Positions 26,372 through 34,608 of a stretch of DNA of 64,000 nt are shown piece by piece; within the stretch, counting starts at the first letter, position 1, and every line of letters begins with the position of its first letter. The notes under the pieces are model-generated. The model ran no database searches, was not told where the DNA came from, and saw nothing but the letters and a program-made list of their open reading frames with translations. This DNA is from Flavobacteriales bacterium. GTDB lineage: Bacteria; Bacteroidota; Bacteroidia; Flavobacteriales_E; Vicingaceae. The position numbers were made by a program, and so were the translations under genes. The DNA lies in assembly GCA_905339165.1 (NCBI GenBank), contig CAJPFH010000012.1, positions 1 through 64,000 of the forward strand, read 5' to 3'.

Positions 26372-26395
26372 AAAAAGCCAGTACACAACTTTGGA

Positions 26396-26464
26396 TTGGG
26401 ATGATAACAAACTTGTAGGCATCTCACGGTCGCTTACCGATTTCTGTTATTGTTGCTATTTATC
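26396..26464 (+). repeat. 69-bp direct repeat, right copy
   Basis: It is the second copy of 24387-24455 with two substitutions. The sequence before it (encoding TTLDWD) differs from the sequence before the left copy (VTAWD), so the right copy may derive from a paralogous acetyltransferase gene. Confidence 0.95.
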
Positions 26465-26651
26465 GGACCTTGCCGTAAGAAAAGAATATCAAAGAGTTGG
26501 TATTGGCAAAAAACTAATTGCCTTAACAAAAGAAATAATTGGTGACCAAACAATGCTTTTACTTCTTTCTGCTCCATCAGCTATAGACTATTATCCAAAA
26601 ATACATTTTCAGAAAGTAGACAACGGATTTATTATTAAACGAAAAAAATAA
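26396..26651 (+). pseudogene. 3' part of the split GNAT acetyltransferase gene
   Basis: This encodes the rest of the acetyltransferase: the repeated NKLVGISRS strand, then LAVRKEYQRVGIGKKLI with the acetyl-CoA-binding loop QRVGIGK, and the final beta strands ending GFIIKRKK. An ORF beginning at 26343 runs into it, but its first residues belong to the end of the inserted sequence. Without the first 47 residues of the domain it is unlikely to be functional alone. Confidence 0.85.
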
Positions 26652-26786
26652 TAGGAAAAAATAAGTTAGCAATCGGTTTATGTAGACTTGTACTCGGATT
26701 GTAATCAAATGATTTTTTTCAAAAGAAATTATTCTCAAATTACCCTTTTTAAGGTATTGGTTAGAAAATATATTAGCCGTTATTTT

Positions 26787-26811
26787 GTTATTTAGAACTA
26801 TTCTAAATAAC
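26787..26811. promoter_or_regulatory. 25-bp palindromic operator upstream of the response regulator
   Basis: GTTATTTAGAA, a CTA spacer and TTCTAAATAAC form a perfect inverted repeat with 11-base arms, ending 18 bases before the response-regulator start. The form (TTTAGAA/TTCTAAA) resembles binding sites of dimeric metal-responsive repressors such as Fur or DtxR/MntR types. Given the adjacent heme locus, iron control is a reasonable inference. Confidence 0.6.
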
Positions 26812-26829
26812 AAACAACCTTAAATAGTA

Positions 26830-27495
26830 ATGGTAAAAACTAAAATTATACTGGCAGATGCACACACATTAACTCGTGAAGGAATAAAATCAATTCTTGC
26901 AAAGAAAAAAGATGTTGTTATTACAGGCGAAGCAATGAACAGTAATGAACTGCATATTAAAGTAGGCAAAACCATTCCCGATATTGTGATTATTGATTAT
27001 TTTATACCCGGACATTTTTCTATTGAAGATATTGCATTGATAAAACAAAACCACCCAACAATAAGTTTGCTCATTATTACAACCAATAAAAATAAACAAG
27101 ATGTTTTAAAAATACTTGACTACGGAGTAAACAGTTATTTGCTAAAAGAGTGTGATGAAGATGAAGTAATAAATGCCGTAAATGCATCAGCACGAAAAGA
27201 AAAATTTTTTTGTGGTCGTGTGATGGATGCCATTTTGGAAAAAGTTACACATAAATGTTCTCTTGATTCTGTATGTAACCACTGCCAAGCAGTTACCCTA
27301 AGCGAACGAGAAGAAGAGGTTATCAGGTTAATAGCCGAAGGGTTAACAACCAAAGAAATTGCTGATAAGATAAACCTAAGTTTCCATACCGTTAGTACAC
27401 ACAGAAAAAACATTTTCAAAAAACTTCTCATTAGAAATTCTTCCGAGCTTATTAATTATGCCTTAAAAAAAGGTATTATATCTTCTCCTGTTTAA
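26830..27495 (+). CDS. NarL/FixJ-type response regulator with cysteine-rich linker
   Basis: The 221-residue protein has an N-terminal receiver (about 5-120) with the phospho-acceptor Asp56 in IVIIDYF, Thr84-85 region and Lys106. A LuxR-type helix-turn-helix follows (about 155-215: LSEREEEVIRLIAEGLTTKE and TVSTHRKNIFKKL). Between them the linker holds Cys143, Cys149 and Cys152 (KCSLDSVCNHC), with Cys128 and Cys108 nearby, which could bind a metal or sense redox. No histidine kinase is in the window. It lies upstream of the heme locus behind a 25-bp palindrome and probably regulates that locus. Confidence 0.85.
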   Translation: MVKTKIILADAHTLTREGIKSILAKKKDVVITGEAMNSNELHIKVGKTIPDIVIIDYFIPGHFSIEDIALIKQNHPTISLLIITTNKNKQDVLKILDYGVNSYLLKECDEDEVINAVNASARKEKFFCGRVMDAILEKVTHKCSLDSVCNHCQAVTLSEREEEVIRLIAEGLTTKEIADKINLSFHTVSTHRKNIFKKLLIRNSSELINYALKKGIISSPV

Positions 27496-27572
27496 TTACA
27501 ACAACATCTCTACCTTAATAGTGGTATTTGATATCACTCAATTACATGAATCAATTTACAACAAACGTGGGA

Positions 27573-27603
27573 TTGCATTACAATATGATGTACTTCATCT
27601 TTG
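27573..27603 (+). promoter_or_regulatory. Possible Bacteroidota-type promoter of the heme operon
   Basis: A -7-like box CATCTTTG (27596-27603; consensus TAnnTTTG, one mismatch) is preceded after 20 bases by TTG (27573-27575). It would place a start about 55 bases upstream of the first HmuY-like gene. Weak but the best match in the gap. Confidence 0.35.
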
Positions 27604-27662
27604 TACCGTGAATTTTTACACTAAAAACATTTTCAAAAAAATAAACTAAAAATCAAATCAAA

Positions 27663-28913
27663 ATGAAAAAAATAATACTTACATCAGTTTGTGTTTTGTC
27701 ATTAGTTATTTCTAAAGCACAAGCTATTATCGATACCGTTTCAATCGGTGCAAGTTATGCAAATCAAACGTGGTACAGTCTTCAAAATGATGAACAAGGA
27801 TCTGCTCCAAAAAACAATTGGGACATTGCATTTGATGTATCGGGTTATGGTACATCCATCCACATAAACTCTGTTATTGGAACACAACTTTGGAAATATC
27901 CAACTGCTGACACTTCTGCTTGGTTAACACTTGATACAACAGGTATCACAACTTGGACAAAACTCTATAATAGCGATACATCTTGGGCTATTGGAGCCTT
28001 TGATAAAGGCATTGTAACAGGCAATTCTTATGATTTAGGCTGGGGAATATACTCTAACATTACACATATTGTAACCGGAGATTCTCTTTACGTAATAAAA
28101 CTCTCTAACGGTGCGTATAAAAAATTGTGGATAGAAAATTTATCAAGCGGAGTGTATTCATTTAAGTATGCAGATATAAGTGGAACAAATCTTCAAAATG
28201 CATCGCTAACAAAATCAATTTATACGGGTAAAAATTTCGGATACTACTCTATTCAAACTAATTCAGCACTCGACAGAGAACCCTTATCAGCAAATTGGGA
28301 TTTAGTTTTCACACAATACACCACTTTTATTCCAAACGCCTATACCGTTTCGGGTATATTGCACAACGCAGGGGTTGAAGTTGCACAAGCCAATAATATT
28401 GGCAATGTTATTACATACAATGATTGGAATGCACACACCTTTATTACACCAATTAATGAAATTGGCTACGACTGGAAAAACTTCAACGGCAGTGGATATG
28501 ACATAACCGATTCGCTAATATATTTTGTTAAAACAAATGCTGGCGATATTTGGAAAGTTATCCCAACAGGTTTTGGAGGAGGCTCAACCGGAAATTATAT
28601 GTTCTCGAAAGAGAAATTAAGTTCGGTTGGAATTAAAAATGAAACAGGAAATTCCAACGCATTATTATCAATCTACCCTAACCCTTCAAGCGGAGGAGAG
28701 GCAATAATTATTTATGATTTTGAAAATTCTGTTTCTTCTGCATTGTTAAATGTTTACGATTTATCAGGTAAAAACATTTATTCCGAAAAATTAAACAACA
28801 ATATAGGACTACACACATACAATCTTAATACATCAGCATTTAACAGCGGGATGTATTTTGTAACAGTTGAATTTGAAGGAAACAGAATTCAACAAAAATT
28901 AATAATCCAATAA
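27663..28913 (+). CDS. HmuY-like heme-binding protein with T9SS sorting tail
   Basis: The 416-residue protein has a signal peptide (1-21, ending SKAQA). Residues about 28-320 resemble the HmuY family: repeated short WDIAFD and WDLVFTQY strands with surrounding beta segments. Residues about 335-416 are a type A T9SS sorting domain (LSIYPNPSSGG, then LNVYDLSGKNIY, then GMYFVTVEFEG). It should be secreted to the cell surface by T9SS and capture heme for the TonB-dependent receptor encoded in the same locus. The combination of HmuY fold and sorting tail contrasts with the lipid-anchored copy at the end of the locus. Confidence 0.8.
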   Translation: MKKIILTSVCVLSLVISKAQAIIDTVSIGASYANQTWYSLQNDEQGSAPKNNWDIAFDVSGYGTSIHINSVIGTQLWKYPTADTSAWLTLDTTGITTWTKLYNSDTSWAIGAFDKGIVTGNSYDLGWGIYSNITHIVTGDSLYVIKLSNGAYKKLWIENLSSGVYSFKYADISGTNLQNASLTKSIYTGKNFGYYSIQTNSALDREPLSANWDLVFTQYTTFIPNAYTVSGILHNAGVEVAQANNIGNVITYNDWNAHTFITPINEIGYDWKNFNGSGYDITDSLIYFVKTNAGDIWKVIPTGFGGGSTGNYMFSKEKLSSVGIKNETGNSNALLSIYPNPSSGGEAIIIYDFENSVSSALLNVYDLSGKNIYSEKLNNNIGLHTYNLNTSAFNSGMYFVTVEFEGNRIQQKLIIQ

Positions 28914-28929
28914 ATAAAAATAAATTAAT

Positions 28930-29895
28930 ATGAAAAAAGGTATCATTTCGAATAAACTGTCATCAATTTTTATAAGTATTATTTTTCTTTCCGCAGTATC
29001 AACTTTTCAATCTTGCAAATCAGAAGGTACCGAAAACAAGAAAGTTGAAGAGAAAAATATTCGGAAAATAGGGGTACTACTCGTAAATCATGGTTCACGT
29101 TCCGAAACTTGGAGAAATTCTCTTCTTCAACTTGAAAAAAATGTTGCAGATTCCATTTTAAAAAGTAACGAAGTAAAGGGAATTAAAACGGCTCACATGG
29201 AATATACAGAGCCTTCAATTGCCACACGTTTAAAAGAGTTTGACAAAGATGGATTTACGGATATAATTATCATTCCTATCTTTTTAACTGTAAGTCCGCA
29301 CTCTTTTGAAGATATTCCAACCATCATAGGGCAAAAGGAAGATCCACAATCAATGGAAATGTTGAAGATTGAAAAAATTGAACGCTATACACCTAAAGCG
29401 AAAACATACCTAACTCCTTTGCTTGACTTTACAGATATTTTGCAAAAAAATGTGTTAAGACGAACTGAAGCACTTTCTCAAAATCCGGAAAAAGAAGGAT
29501 TAGTACTTATAGGTTATGGCGATGAAACATATGATAAAGAATGGGGAGAGTTATTTAATAAGGTAGCAGAATATGTTAAACAAAAAAGAGGAATAACCGA
29601 GCATACTTACGGATGGTGCGGACACATTGCACATTATAATCCAGATGAAACAACAAAAGCAATTAATAATGTGCTGAAGAAAAAAGAAAAAGCTGTAGTA
29701 ATTCCAGTACTTGTTGCACATGATGAAAATTTTCAAATTAAAATTATTGGTGGCGGTATCGAAAAAGTGAAGAACTACAAAGAAAAAGTAATTTATAAAC
29801 CGGACGCAATTTTGCCTGATGCTAACATCGAAAAGTGGGTTATTAATATTACAAAGGAGTATGTAAAAAAAGTTCAAACAAATGAAATCAATTAA
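28930..29895 (+). CDS. CbiK-like chelatase lipoprotein (IhtB-like)
   Basis: The 321-residue protein has a signal with a lipoprotein cysteine (STFQSC, Cys29). The mature region is a CbiK/CbiX-type chelatase fold: IGVLLVNHGSRSETW (His54), a FLTVSPHSFEDIPTIIG segment, and a C-terminal half with GWCGHIAHYNPDETT and VIPVLVAHDENF carrying candidate metal-ligand histidines. In cobalamin synthesis CbiK inserts cobalt into sirohydrochlorin, but here the protein is exported and lies in a heme locus. The closest precedent is IhtB of Porphyromonas gingivalis, a surface CbiK-like lipoprotein proposed to extract iron from heme. The same role is inferred. Confidence 0.82.
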   Translation: MKKGIISNKLSSIFISIIFLSAVSTFQSCKSEGTENKKVEEKNIRKIGVLLVNHGSRSETWRNSLLQLEKNVADSILKSNEVKGIKTAHMEYTEPSIATRLKEFDKDGFTDIIIIPIFLTVSPHSFEDIPTIIGQKEDPQSMEMLKIEKIERYTPKAKTYLTPLLDFTDILQKNVLRRTEALSQNPEKEGLVLIGYGDETYDKEWGELFNKVAEYVKQKRGITEHTYGWCGHIAHYNPDETTKAINNVLKKKEKAVVIPVLVAHDENFQIKIIGGGIEKVKNYKEKVIYKPDAILPDANIEKWVINITKEYVKKVQTNEIN

Positions 29896-29900
29896 AAAAT

Positions 29901-30473
29901 ATGTTTGGATGGACAAAAACAAAAGTCAGGAGACTAAACATTGCCCTGCACCGTGACCTTGGTTATTTTTTTTCTTCGCTTGTTTTAGTTTACTGTATTT
30001 CAGGTATTGCATTGAACCACGTAGACGATTGGAATCCTGATTTTATTATAACCAAAGACACTGTATACATTTCTCATTCTTTCACAAAGTCAGAAATAAA
30101 TGAAAAACAAGTTTTAGAATTTGGGGCATTGGTAGGCGAAAAAAAGTATAAAATATTTGACTTTCCAACTTTCGATCAAGTAAAAATATATTATGACAAT
30201 GCTTCACTGCATATAAATTTTACAACAAAAAAAGGAGTGTACGAACGAGTAACAAAGCGACCCATGTTTTACCAAACAAATGTACTTCATCGAAACAGTT
30301 TAAAAGGCTGGAAATGGGCATCAGATATTTTTGCATTTATGTTAATCGTAATTAATATAACGGGGCTTTTTATTTTGAAAGGAAAGTATGGAATCACTGG
30401 GAGGGGAAAATGGTTTATAGCAGCAGGTTTTTTTCCTCCCGTAATAGCATTAATTATTCAGGCGTTTCAGTAA
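29901..30473 (+). CDS. PepSY-associated membrane protein
   Basis: The 190-residue protein has three transmembrane helices (about 24-42, 142-160, 168-188) around an extracytoplasmic domain. The HRDLGYFFSSLVLVYCISG start and the VLHRNSLKGWKWASD segment before the second helix are typical of PepSY-associated TM proteins. Some of these act as heme- or flavin-linked iron reductases. Conserved histidines in both segments could bind heme. The gene follows the chelatase gene after 5 bases and overlaps the next small gene (TAATG). Confidence 0.75.
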   Translation: MFGWTKTKVRRLNIALHRDLGYFFSSLVLVYCISGIALNHVDDWNPDFIITKDTVYISHSFTKSEINEKQVLEFGALVGEKKYKIFDFPTFDQVKIYYDNASLHINFTTKKGVYERVTKRPMFYQTNVLHRNSLKGWKWASDIFAFMLIVINITGLFILKGKYGITGRGKWFIAAGFFPPVIALIIQAFQ

Positions 30474-30685
30474 TGAAAGTAATTGTATATAAAACAAATA
30501 TCAAAAATGAATATCAAAAAGAAATGATTGCTCCTGTTATCGGGAAAATAAAAGGTATAACGGAGTGGAGCATTGATTTTGAAGATAAAGACAAAGTGTT
30601 AAGAATTGAAGGATACAGTTTAAAACCCAAACATATAGAGGCCGTTATAATAAAAGCAGGTTTTGAATGTGAAATATTATACTAA
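30473..30685 (+). CDS. Small HMA-like ferredoxin-fold protein
   Basis: The start at 30473 overlaps the upstream stop (TAATG) and gives 70 residues; the longer upstream frame belongs to the previous gene. The beta-alpha-beta-beta-alpha-beta order (MKVIVYKTNI ... VLRIEGYSLKPKHIEAVIIKAGFECEIL) matches the heavy-metal-associated fold. The CxxC metal site is missing; a single Cys67 is near the end. It is probably co-expressed with the PepSY-type protein. Confidence 0.65.
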   Translation: MKVIVYKTNIKNEYQKEMIAPVIGKIKGITEWSIDFEDKDKVLRIEGYSLKPKHIEAVIIKAGFECEILY

Positions 30686-30701
30686 ATAAAAACAGAAAAA
30701 C

Positions 30702-31187
30702 ATGAATGATCTAATGATACCCATAAGATATTTACACGTACTATCAGCAGCAATATGGTTAGGTGAAGTGGTGGTAATTAACTTTATAATGATACCCATA
30801 CTGACAAAATATGATAAAGAAGGAAAAAGTGAAATTTTGGTAAATATATTTCCTAAACTTTTTAAAATGGCATCCATTCTTTCTGCTATAACAGTTATAA
30901 CAGGAGCTATTTTACTTTGGTTTTATACGAAATATAATTTTGAAATTTTATTAAGTAGTAGATGGGGATTATCCATTTTAATTGGCGGATTACTTGGTTT
31001 GCTATTAACATTATTTCATTTTTTCTTGGAAAATAAACTCCTAAAGTTGTTATTACCTAAAGAAGCAAATGATATTGAAAAAAATCACACATTGGTATAT
31101 AGTCGGTTAAAAATAATACCTCGAATAGGCTTAGTAGTTATTACAAGCATTTTTTTCTTAATGATGTTTGCTGAAAGAGGAATTTAA
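30702..31187 (+). CDS. CopD-like integral membrane protein
   Basis: The 161-residue protein has four transmembrane helices. The first contains YLHVLSAAIWLGEVVV, the signature of CopD-like and related small heme-binding membrane proteins, in which the histidine (His13) is a likely ligand. It is in the same direction and 16 bases after the HMA-like gene, 11 bases before the TonB-dependent receptor gene. A role in heme or metal movement across the inner membrane is inferred from context. Confidence 0.7.
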   Translation: MNDLMIPIRYLHVLSAAIWLGEVVVINFIMIPILTKYDKEGKSEILVNIFPKLFKMASILSAITVITGAILLWFYTKYNFEILLSSRWGLSILIGGLLGLLLTLFHFFLENKLLKLLLPKEANDIEKNHTLVYSRLKIIPRIGLVVITSIFFLMMFAERGI

Positions 31188-31198
31188 AATCATTCTAA

Positions 31199-33451
31199 AT
31201 GAAATCACTATCAATTTATTTTTTCTTCCTACTTTTTGCCCAAGTTGTACAATCGCAAACAATCACTATCATTTCCGCAGATGACAATCAATCAATTCCT
31301 TCAGCTCATATCGTTTGTAAAAACATATCAACACAAAAAGAAAATAATTTCGTAACAGATTTAGAAGGAAAAGTAAATTTATCTACCATACTAAACGGCA
31401 ATTCAAAAATTCAGTTAACGATATCGTTCATTGGTTATCAAAAAATAATCGACACACTTACAAATATTCAAAACAAAATCTATTATTTAAAATCAGAAAT
31501 AGTCGCTCTCAATGAGATAATATTTACAGCACAATACGCACCGAATAGTTCCCAAAAAGCTGTACACAAAGTTAAAATTATTGATAACAAAAAAATTCAA
31601 ACAATGGGTGCACAAAACTTACGTGATGTGTTAAGTAATGAAATGAATGTAAGAATATCCCAGGATAATGTTTTAGGAAGCAGTATGAGTTTACAAGGTG
31701 TTTCAGGGCAGAATGTGAAAATATTAATTGACGGTGTGCCGGTAACGGGTCGTTTAAATGGAAACATAGACATTTCACAAATCAACATGAACAATGTTGA
31801 ACACATTGAAATAGTAGAAGGACCTCTTTCGGTTAATTATGGTACAGATGCCCTTGCAGGAACAATAAACATCATCACAAAAAAATCACAAAAAGAAACA
31901 GTCTCTGTTTCATCAAATAATTATTATGAAAGTATCGGACAATATAATTTCACAGGTCGCATTGGTTATAGAAAAAATAAAAATATAGTTACAGTTTCCG
32001 GGGGAAGAAATTATTTTGATGGATGGAATCCTACAGATAAAGCGTTTTATATTGAGCAAAAACATTTTGCCGATTCAACGCGATATAAAAGCTGGAAACC
32101 AAAAGAACAATACTTCGGAACACTCTATTATGGCCTCTATATAAAAGACTTAAAATTTGGTTATACAGGCGATTATTTTTACGAGCAAATAACCAATAAA
32201 GGTCTGCCTCGTTTACCTTATCAAGAAACTGCATTTGATGATTATTACAACACCTACCGCCTCAACAATTCACTTAGCTTTGCAGGACAAATGAATAAAA
32301 AATATTACACCAATATCCTTTTTGCTTATAATCATTACCAACGCATTAAAAACACTTATTATAAAGACCTTACAACACTTGATGAAATACTTACAGTAAA
32401 TTCAAGTGACCATGACACAATCGCATTTAATAATATTACTGCACGAGGAAGTATTGCCACAACAAAAGATTCAGCAAAATTAAATTATGAGGTCGGATTA
32501 GACTTAAATAACGAAACAGGGTTTGGAATACGCATAAAAGACAAGCAGCAACAAATTGGAGACTATGCAATTTTCTGCAGTGCTGAATATAAACCTTTTT
32601 CAAAATTAACTCTTCGTCCGGGAGCAAGATTAATTTACAATACTGTTTATAAGGCACCTATTATCCCATCGTTTAATTTACGTTACGAATTAAGTAAATC
32701 ACATACAATACGTTTCTCTTACGCAAGAGGCTTTCGCTCTCCTTCACTCAAAGAACTTTATTTCTATTTCGTTGACATCAATCATAATGTAATTGGAAAC
32801 CAAGAACTGAAAGCCGAGCAATCCCATAATTTTAATTTATCAATGAGCTACAATGCAAAAAAAGGAAACACTCTATGGAAAACAGAAAATTCATTTTTCT
32901 ATAATTATATTGAAAATATGATTTCACTTGCTCAACTATTAGGAACACAATACACCTATTTTAATATAGATAAGTACCAAACACTCGGCATTCAACTACA
33001 AACCGAATTAGCTTGGCAACATTTTAAATTCACTATTGGCGGAGCATACATTGGCAGATACAACCAATTATCCGAAGAATACCTATCAGAAAAATTTACA
33101 TATACCCCTGAAGGAAAGTGCAACCTGTTTTACGAATGGCACAAAAAAAATATAACATTTGCTCTCTTCTATAAATATACTGGCGAACTTCCATCATTCG
33201 CCATAAATACTAAAAATGAAATTTATAAAACTAAAATTTACGATTACCATACAGCAGACATTTCCATTTCAAAATTGTTTTTGGAAAAGAAAATAAATAT
33301 TTCAATCGGAACTAAAAACATTTTCGATGTGAGAAATATAACAGGCAGTTCAACCGGAAGTGCCCATTCATCAGAAAATAACAGCATAGCAATTGGAATG
33401 GGTCGTACTTATTTTATGAAATTAGACATTAACCTTAATAGCAAAAAATGA
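31199..33451 (+). CDS. TonB-dependent outer-membrane receptor (HmuR-like)
   Basis: The 750-residue protein has a signal peptide (1-19), a carboxypeptidase-regulatory-like domain (about 22-100), and a TonB plug (about 120-230) with VKILIDGVPVTGRLNG, VEHIEIVEGPLSVNYG and DALAGTINIITKK. The barrel follows and ends with aromatic GRTYFMKLDINL. The plug and barrel layout, and the two HmuY-like partners in the locus, point to heme import. It overlaps the last gene by 4 bases (ATGA), indicating translational coupling to the lipoprotein. Confidence 0.85.
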   Translation: MKSLSIYFFFLLFAQVVQSQTITIISADDNQSIPSAHIVCKNISTQKENNFVTDLEGKVNLSTILNGNSKIQLTISFIGYQKIIDTLTNIQNKIYYLKSEIVALNEIIFTAQYAPNSSQKAVHKVKIIDNKKIQTMGAQNLRDVLSNEMNVRISQDNVLGSSMSLQGVSGQNVKILIDGVPVTGRLNGNIDISQINMNNVEHIEIVEGPLSVNYGTDALAGTINIITKKSQKETVSVSSNNYYESIGQYNFTGRIGYRKNKNIVTVSGGRNYFDGWNPTDKAFYIEQKHFADSTRYKSWKPKEQYFGTLYYGLYIKDLKFGYTGDYFYEQITNKGLPRLPYQETAFDDYYNTYRLNNSLSFAGQMNKKYYTNILFAYNHYQRIKNTYYKDLTTLDEILTVNSSDHDTIAFNNITARGSIATTKDSAKLNYEVGLDLNNETGFGIRIKDKQQQIGDYAIFCSAEYKPFSKLTLRPGARLIYNTVYKAPIIPSFNLRYELSKSHTIRFSYARGFRSPSLKELYFYFVDINHNVIGNQELKAEQSHNFNLSMSYNAKKGNTLWKTENSFFYNYIENMISLAQLLGTQYTYFNIDKYQTLGIQLQTELAWQHFKFTIGGAYIGRYNQLSEEYLSEKFTYTPEGKCNLFYEWHKKNITFALFYKYTGELPSFAINTKNEIYKTKIYDYHTADISISKLFLEKKINISIGTKNIFDVRNITGSSTGSAHSSENNSIAIGMGRTYFMKLDINLNSKK

Positions 33452-34422
33452 TTTTTTCCAAACACCTCTTTATTCTTAGTACTTGTATATTTTTACTTTA
33501 TTCATGTAAAAAAGAAGAGCTACCTATTCCTGCACACGATCCCGGAGATGTAATAACTGCAACTATCAACATGGAATCAAATTACAAGTGGCAATTGTTT
33601 TATGACTTAAACACAAATACAGTAGTTGGCCAAAATCTGAAAACATCTTGGGATTTAGGTTTTGAAGCAACTTCAAGCGGTTACAGAATAATACTCAACA
33701 CCTCAAAAGCAATGTTTGCCCGAAATACGGGAAACACAAATTTTACTACCGTTACTGATACTATAGGTTTTGCCTCAAACAAAAGATGGGACGAAGCATC
33801 AGGTAATCTTGATTCAACAGCAATTGGAGATTGGAGAAATACAAACAATATTTATGTTATTGATAGAGGTTATAATGAAACTGGCGTACATCAAGGATTC
33901 CGCAAAATTCAGTTTCAAACAGTGGATGCAAATAAATACATTGTTCGGTTTTCACAATTAAACGGAACAGGAGATATTACATTACAAATCAATAAAGACA
34001 GTGCGTACAATTTTCAATTTCTTTCTTTTAACTCAAGTAGTGTAACAATTGTTGAGCCGCCCAAAACCACTTGGGATCTAGAATTTACCCAATACACCCA
34101 TATTTTTTACGGCACACCTCCAACACCATATTTAGTTACCGGATGTTTGCTAAATCGTTATAAAACAACAGCAAAAATGGATTCTTTGGTAACATTTGCA
34201 TCTATAAATTTATCAAGTGCAGAAACGTATATTCTTTCTCCAAGCATTAACACTATAGGTTATGATTGGAAAATATATGTGAGTGGATTTTATGTTACTC
34301 ATACACAAATGAATTATATTATTAAAGACAGCGAAGGATTTTATTACAAACTACATTTTATTGATTTCTATAATAGTTCAGGAATAAAAGGAAATCCGAA
34401 ATGGGAATACCAAAAATTATAA
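33448..34422 (+). CDS. HmuY-like heme-binding lipoprotein
   Basis: The 324-residue protein starts with a lipoprotein signal (LFILSTCIFLLYSC, Cys20). The mature region has HmuY-like repeats: TSWDLGFEATSSGYRI, a second TTWDLEFTQYTHIF and a final YDWKIY strand. It is translated with the receptor (ATGA overlap), as hmuY and hmuR are paired in Porphyromonas. It should hand heme from the surface to the receptor. It lacks the T9SS tail of the first HmuY-like protein in the locus. Confidence 0.8.
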   Translation: MIFSKHLFILSTCIFLLYSCKKEELPIPAHDPGDVITATINMESNYKWQLFYDLNTNTVVGQNLKTSWDLGFEATSSGYRIILNTSKAMFARNTGNTNFTTVTDTIGFASNKRWDEASGNLDSTAIGDWRNTNNIYVIDRGYNETGVHQGFRKIQFQTVDANKYIVRFSQLNGTGDITLQINKDSAYNFQFLSFNSSSVTIVEPPKTTWDLEFTQYTHIFYGTPPTPYLVTGCLLNRYKTTAKMDSLVTFASINLSSAETYILSPSINTIGYDWKIYVSGFYVTHTQMNYIIKDSEGFYYKLHFIDFYNSSGIKGNPKWEYQKL

Positions 34423-34443
34423 ATTAAAACAACGGCATCAATA

Positions 34444-34608
34444 CTAAACGAGAAGACCTAAAAGACTTAAAAAATGAAACCTTGACAGCTTCAAGGATTC
34501 ATGGAACAGGTTGGATAGTTTATAGTGTTCAAACAATAACCATAACACCAGATAATGTTACGAATATTGAAGAAAGAATTATCGAAATAAAATAAAAAAC
34601 GGTGCATA
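34444..34608 (+). repeat. 165-bp direct repeat, right copy
   Basis: It is the second copy of 24050-24215 (four substitutions and a one-base shorter A-run). Positions 34446-34595 preserve the reading frame of the last 49 residues of the secreted protein at 23278-24201. Confidence 0.92.
34446..34595 (+). pseudogene. 3' fragment of the secreted hypothetical gene
   Basis: The frame encodes 49 residues (KREDLKDLKNETL to ERIIEIK) nearly identical to the C-terminus of the gene at 23278-24201, with no start codon or signal peptide. It is a truncated duplicate created with the 166-bp repeat. Confidence 0.85.

Larger units (their letters stand above)
24456..26395 (+). mobile_element. Three-gene insertion in the acetyltransferase gene
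   Basis: The 1940 bases between the direct repeats hold three plus-strand genes and a 240-base leader. The leader contains the short motif also found upstream of the DUF3800 gene (24488-24520) and a tandem TTTTAACTAA duplication (about 24641-24660). There is no transposase, integrase or terminal inverted repeat, so this is not a recognisable transposon. The repeat of flanking gene sequence at both ends is the pattern left by single-crossover integration of a circular molecule or by homologous recombination with a related acetyltransferase locus. Confidence 0.6.

Noticed and set aside
24456-26395. Insertion sequence in the acetyltransferase gene
   Set aside because: No transposase and no terminal inverted repeats; the flanking duplication is 69 bases of coding sequence, too long for a target-site duplication.
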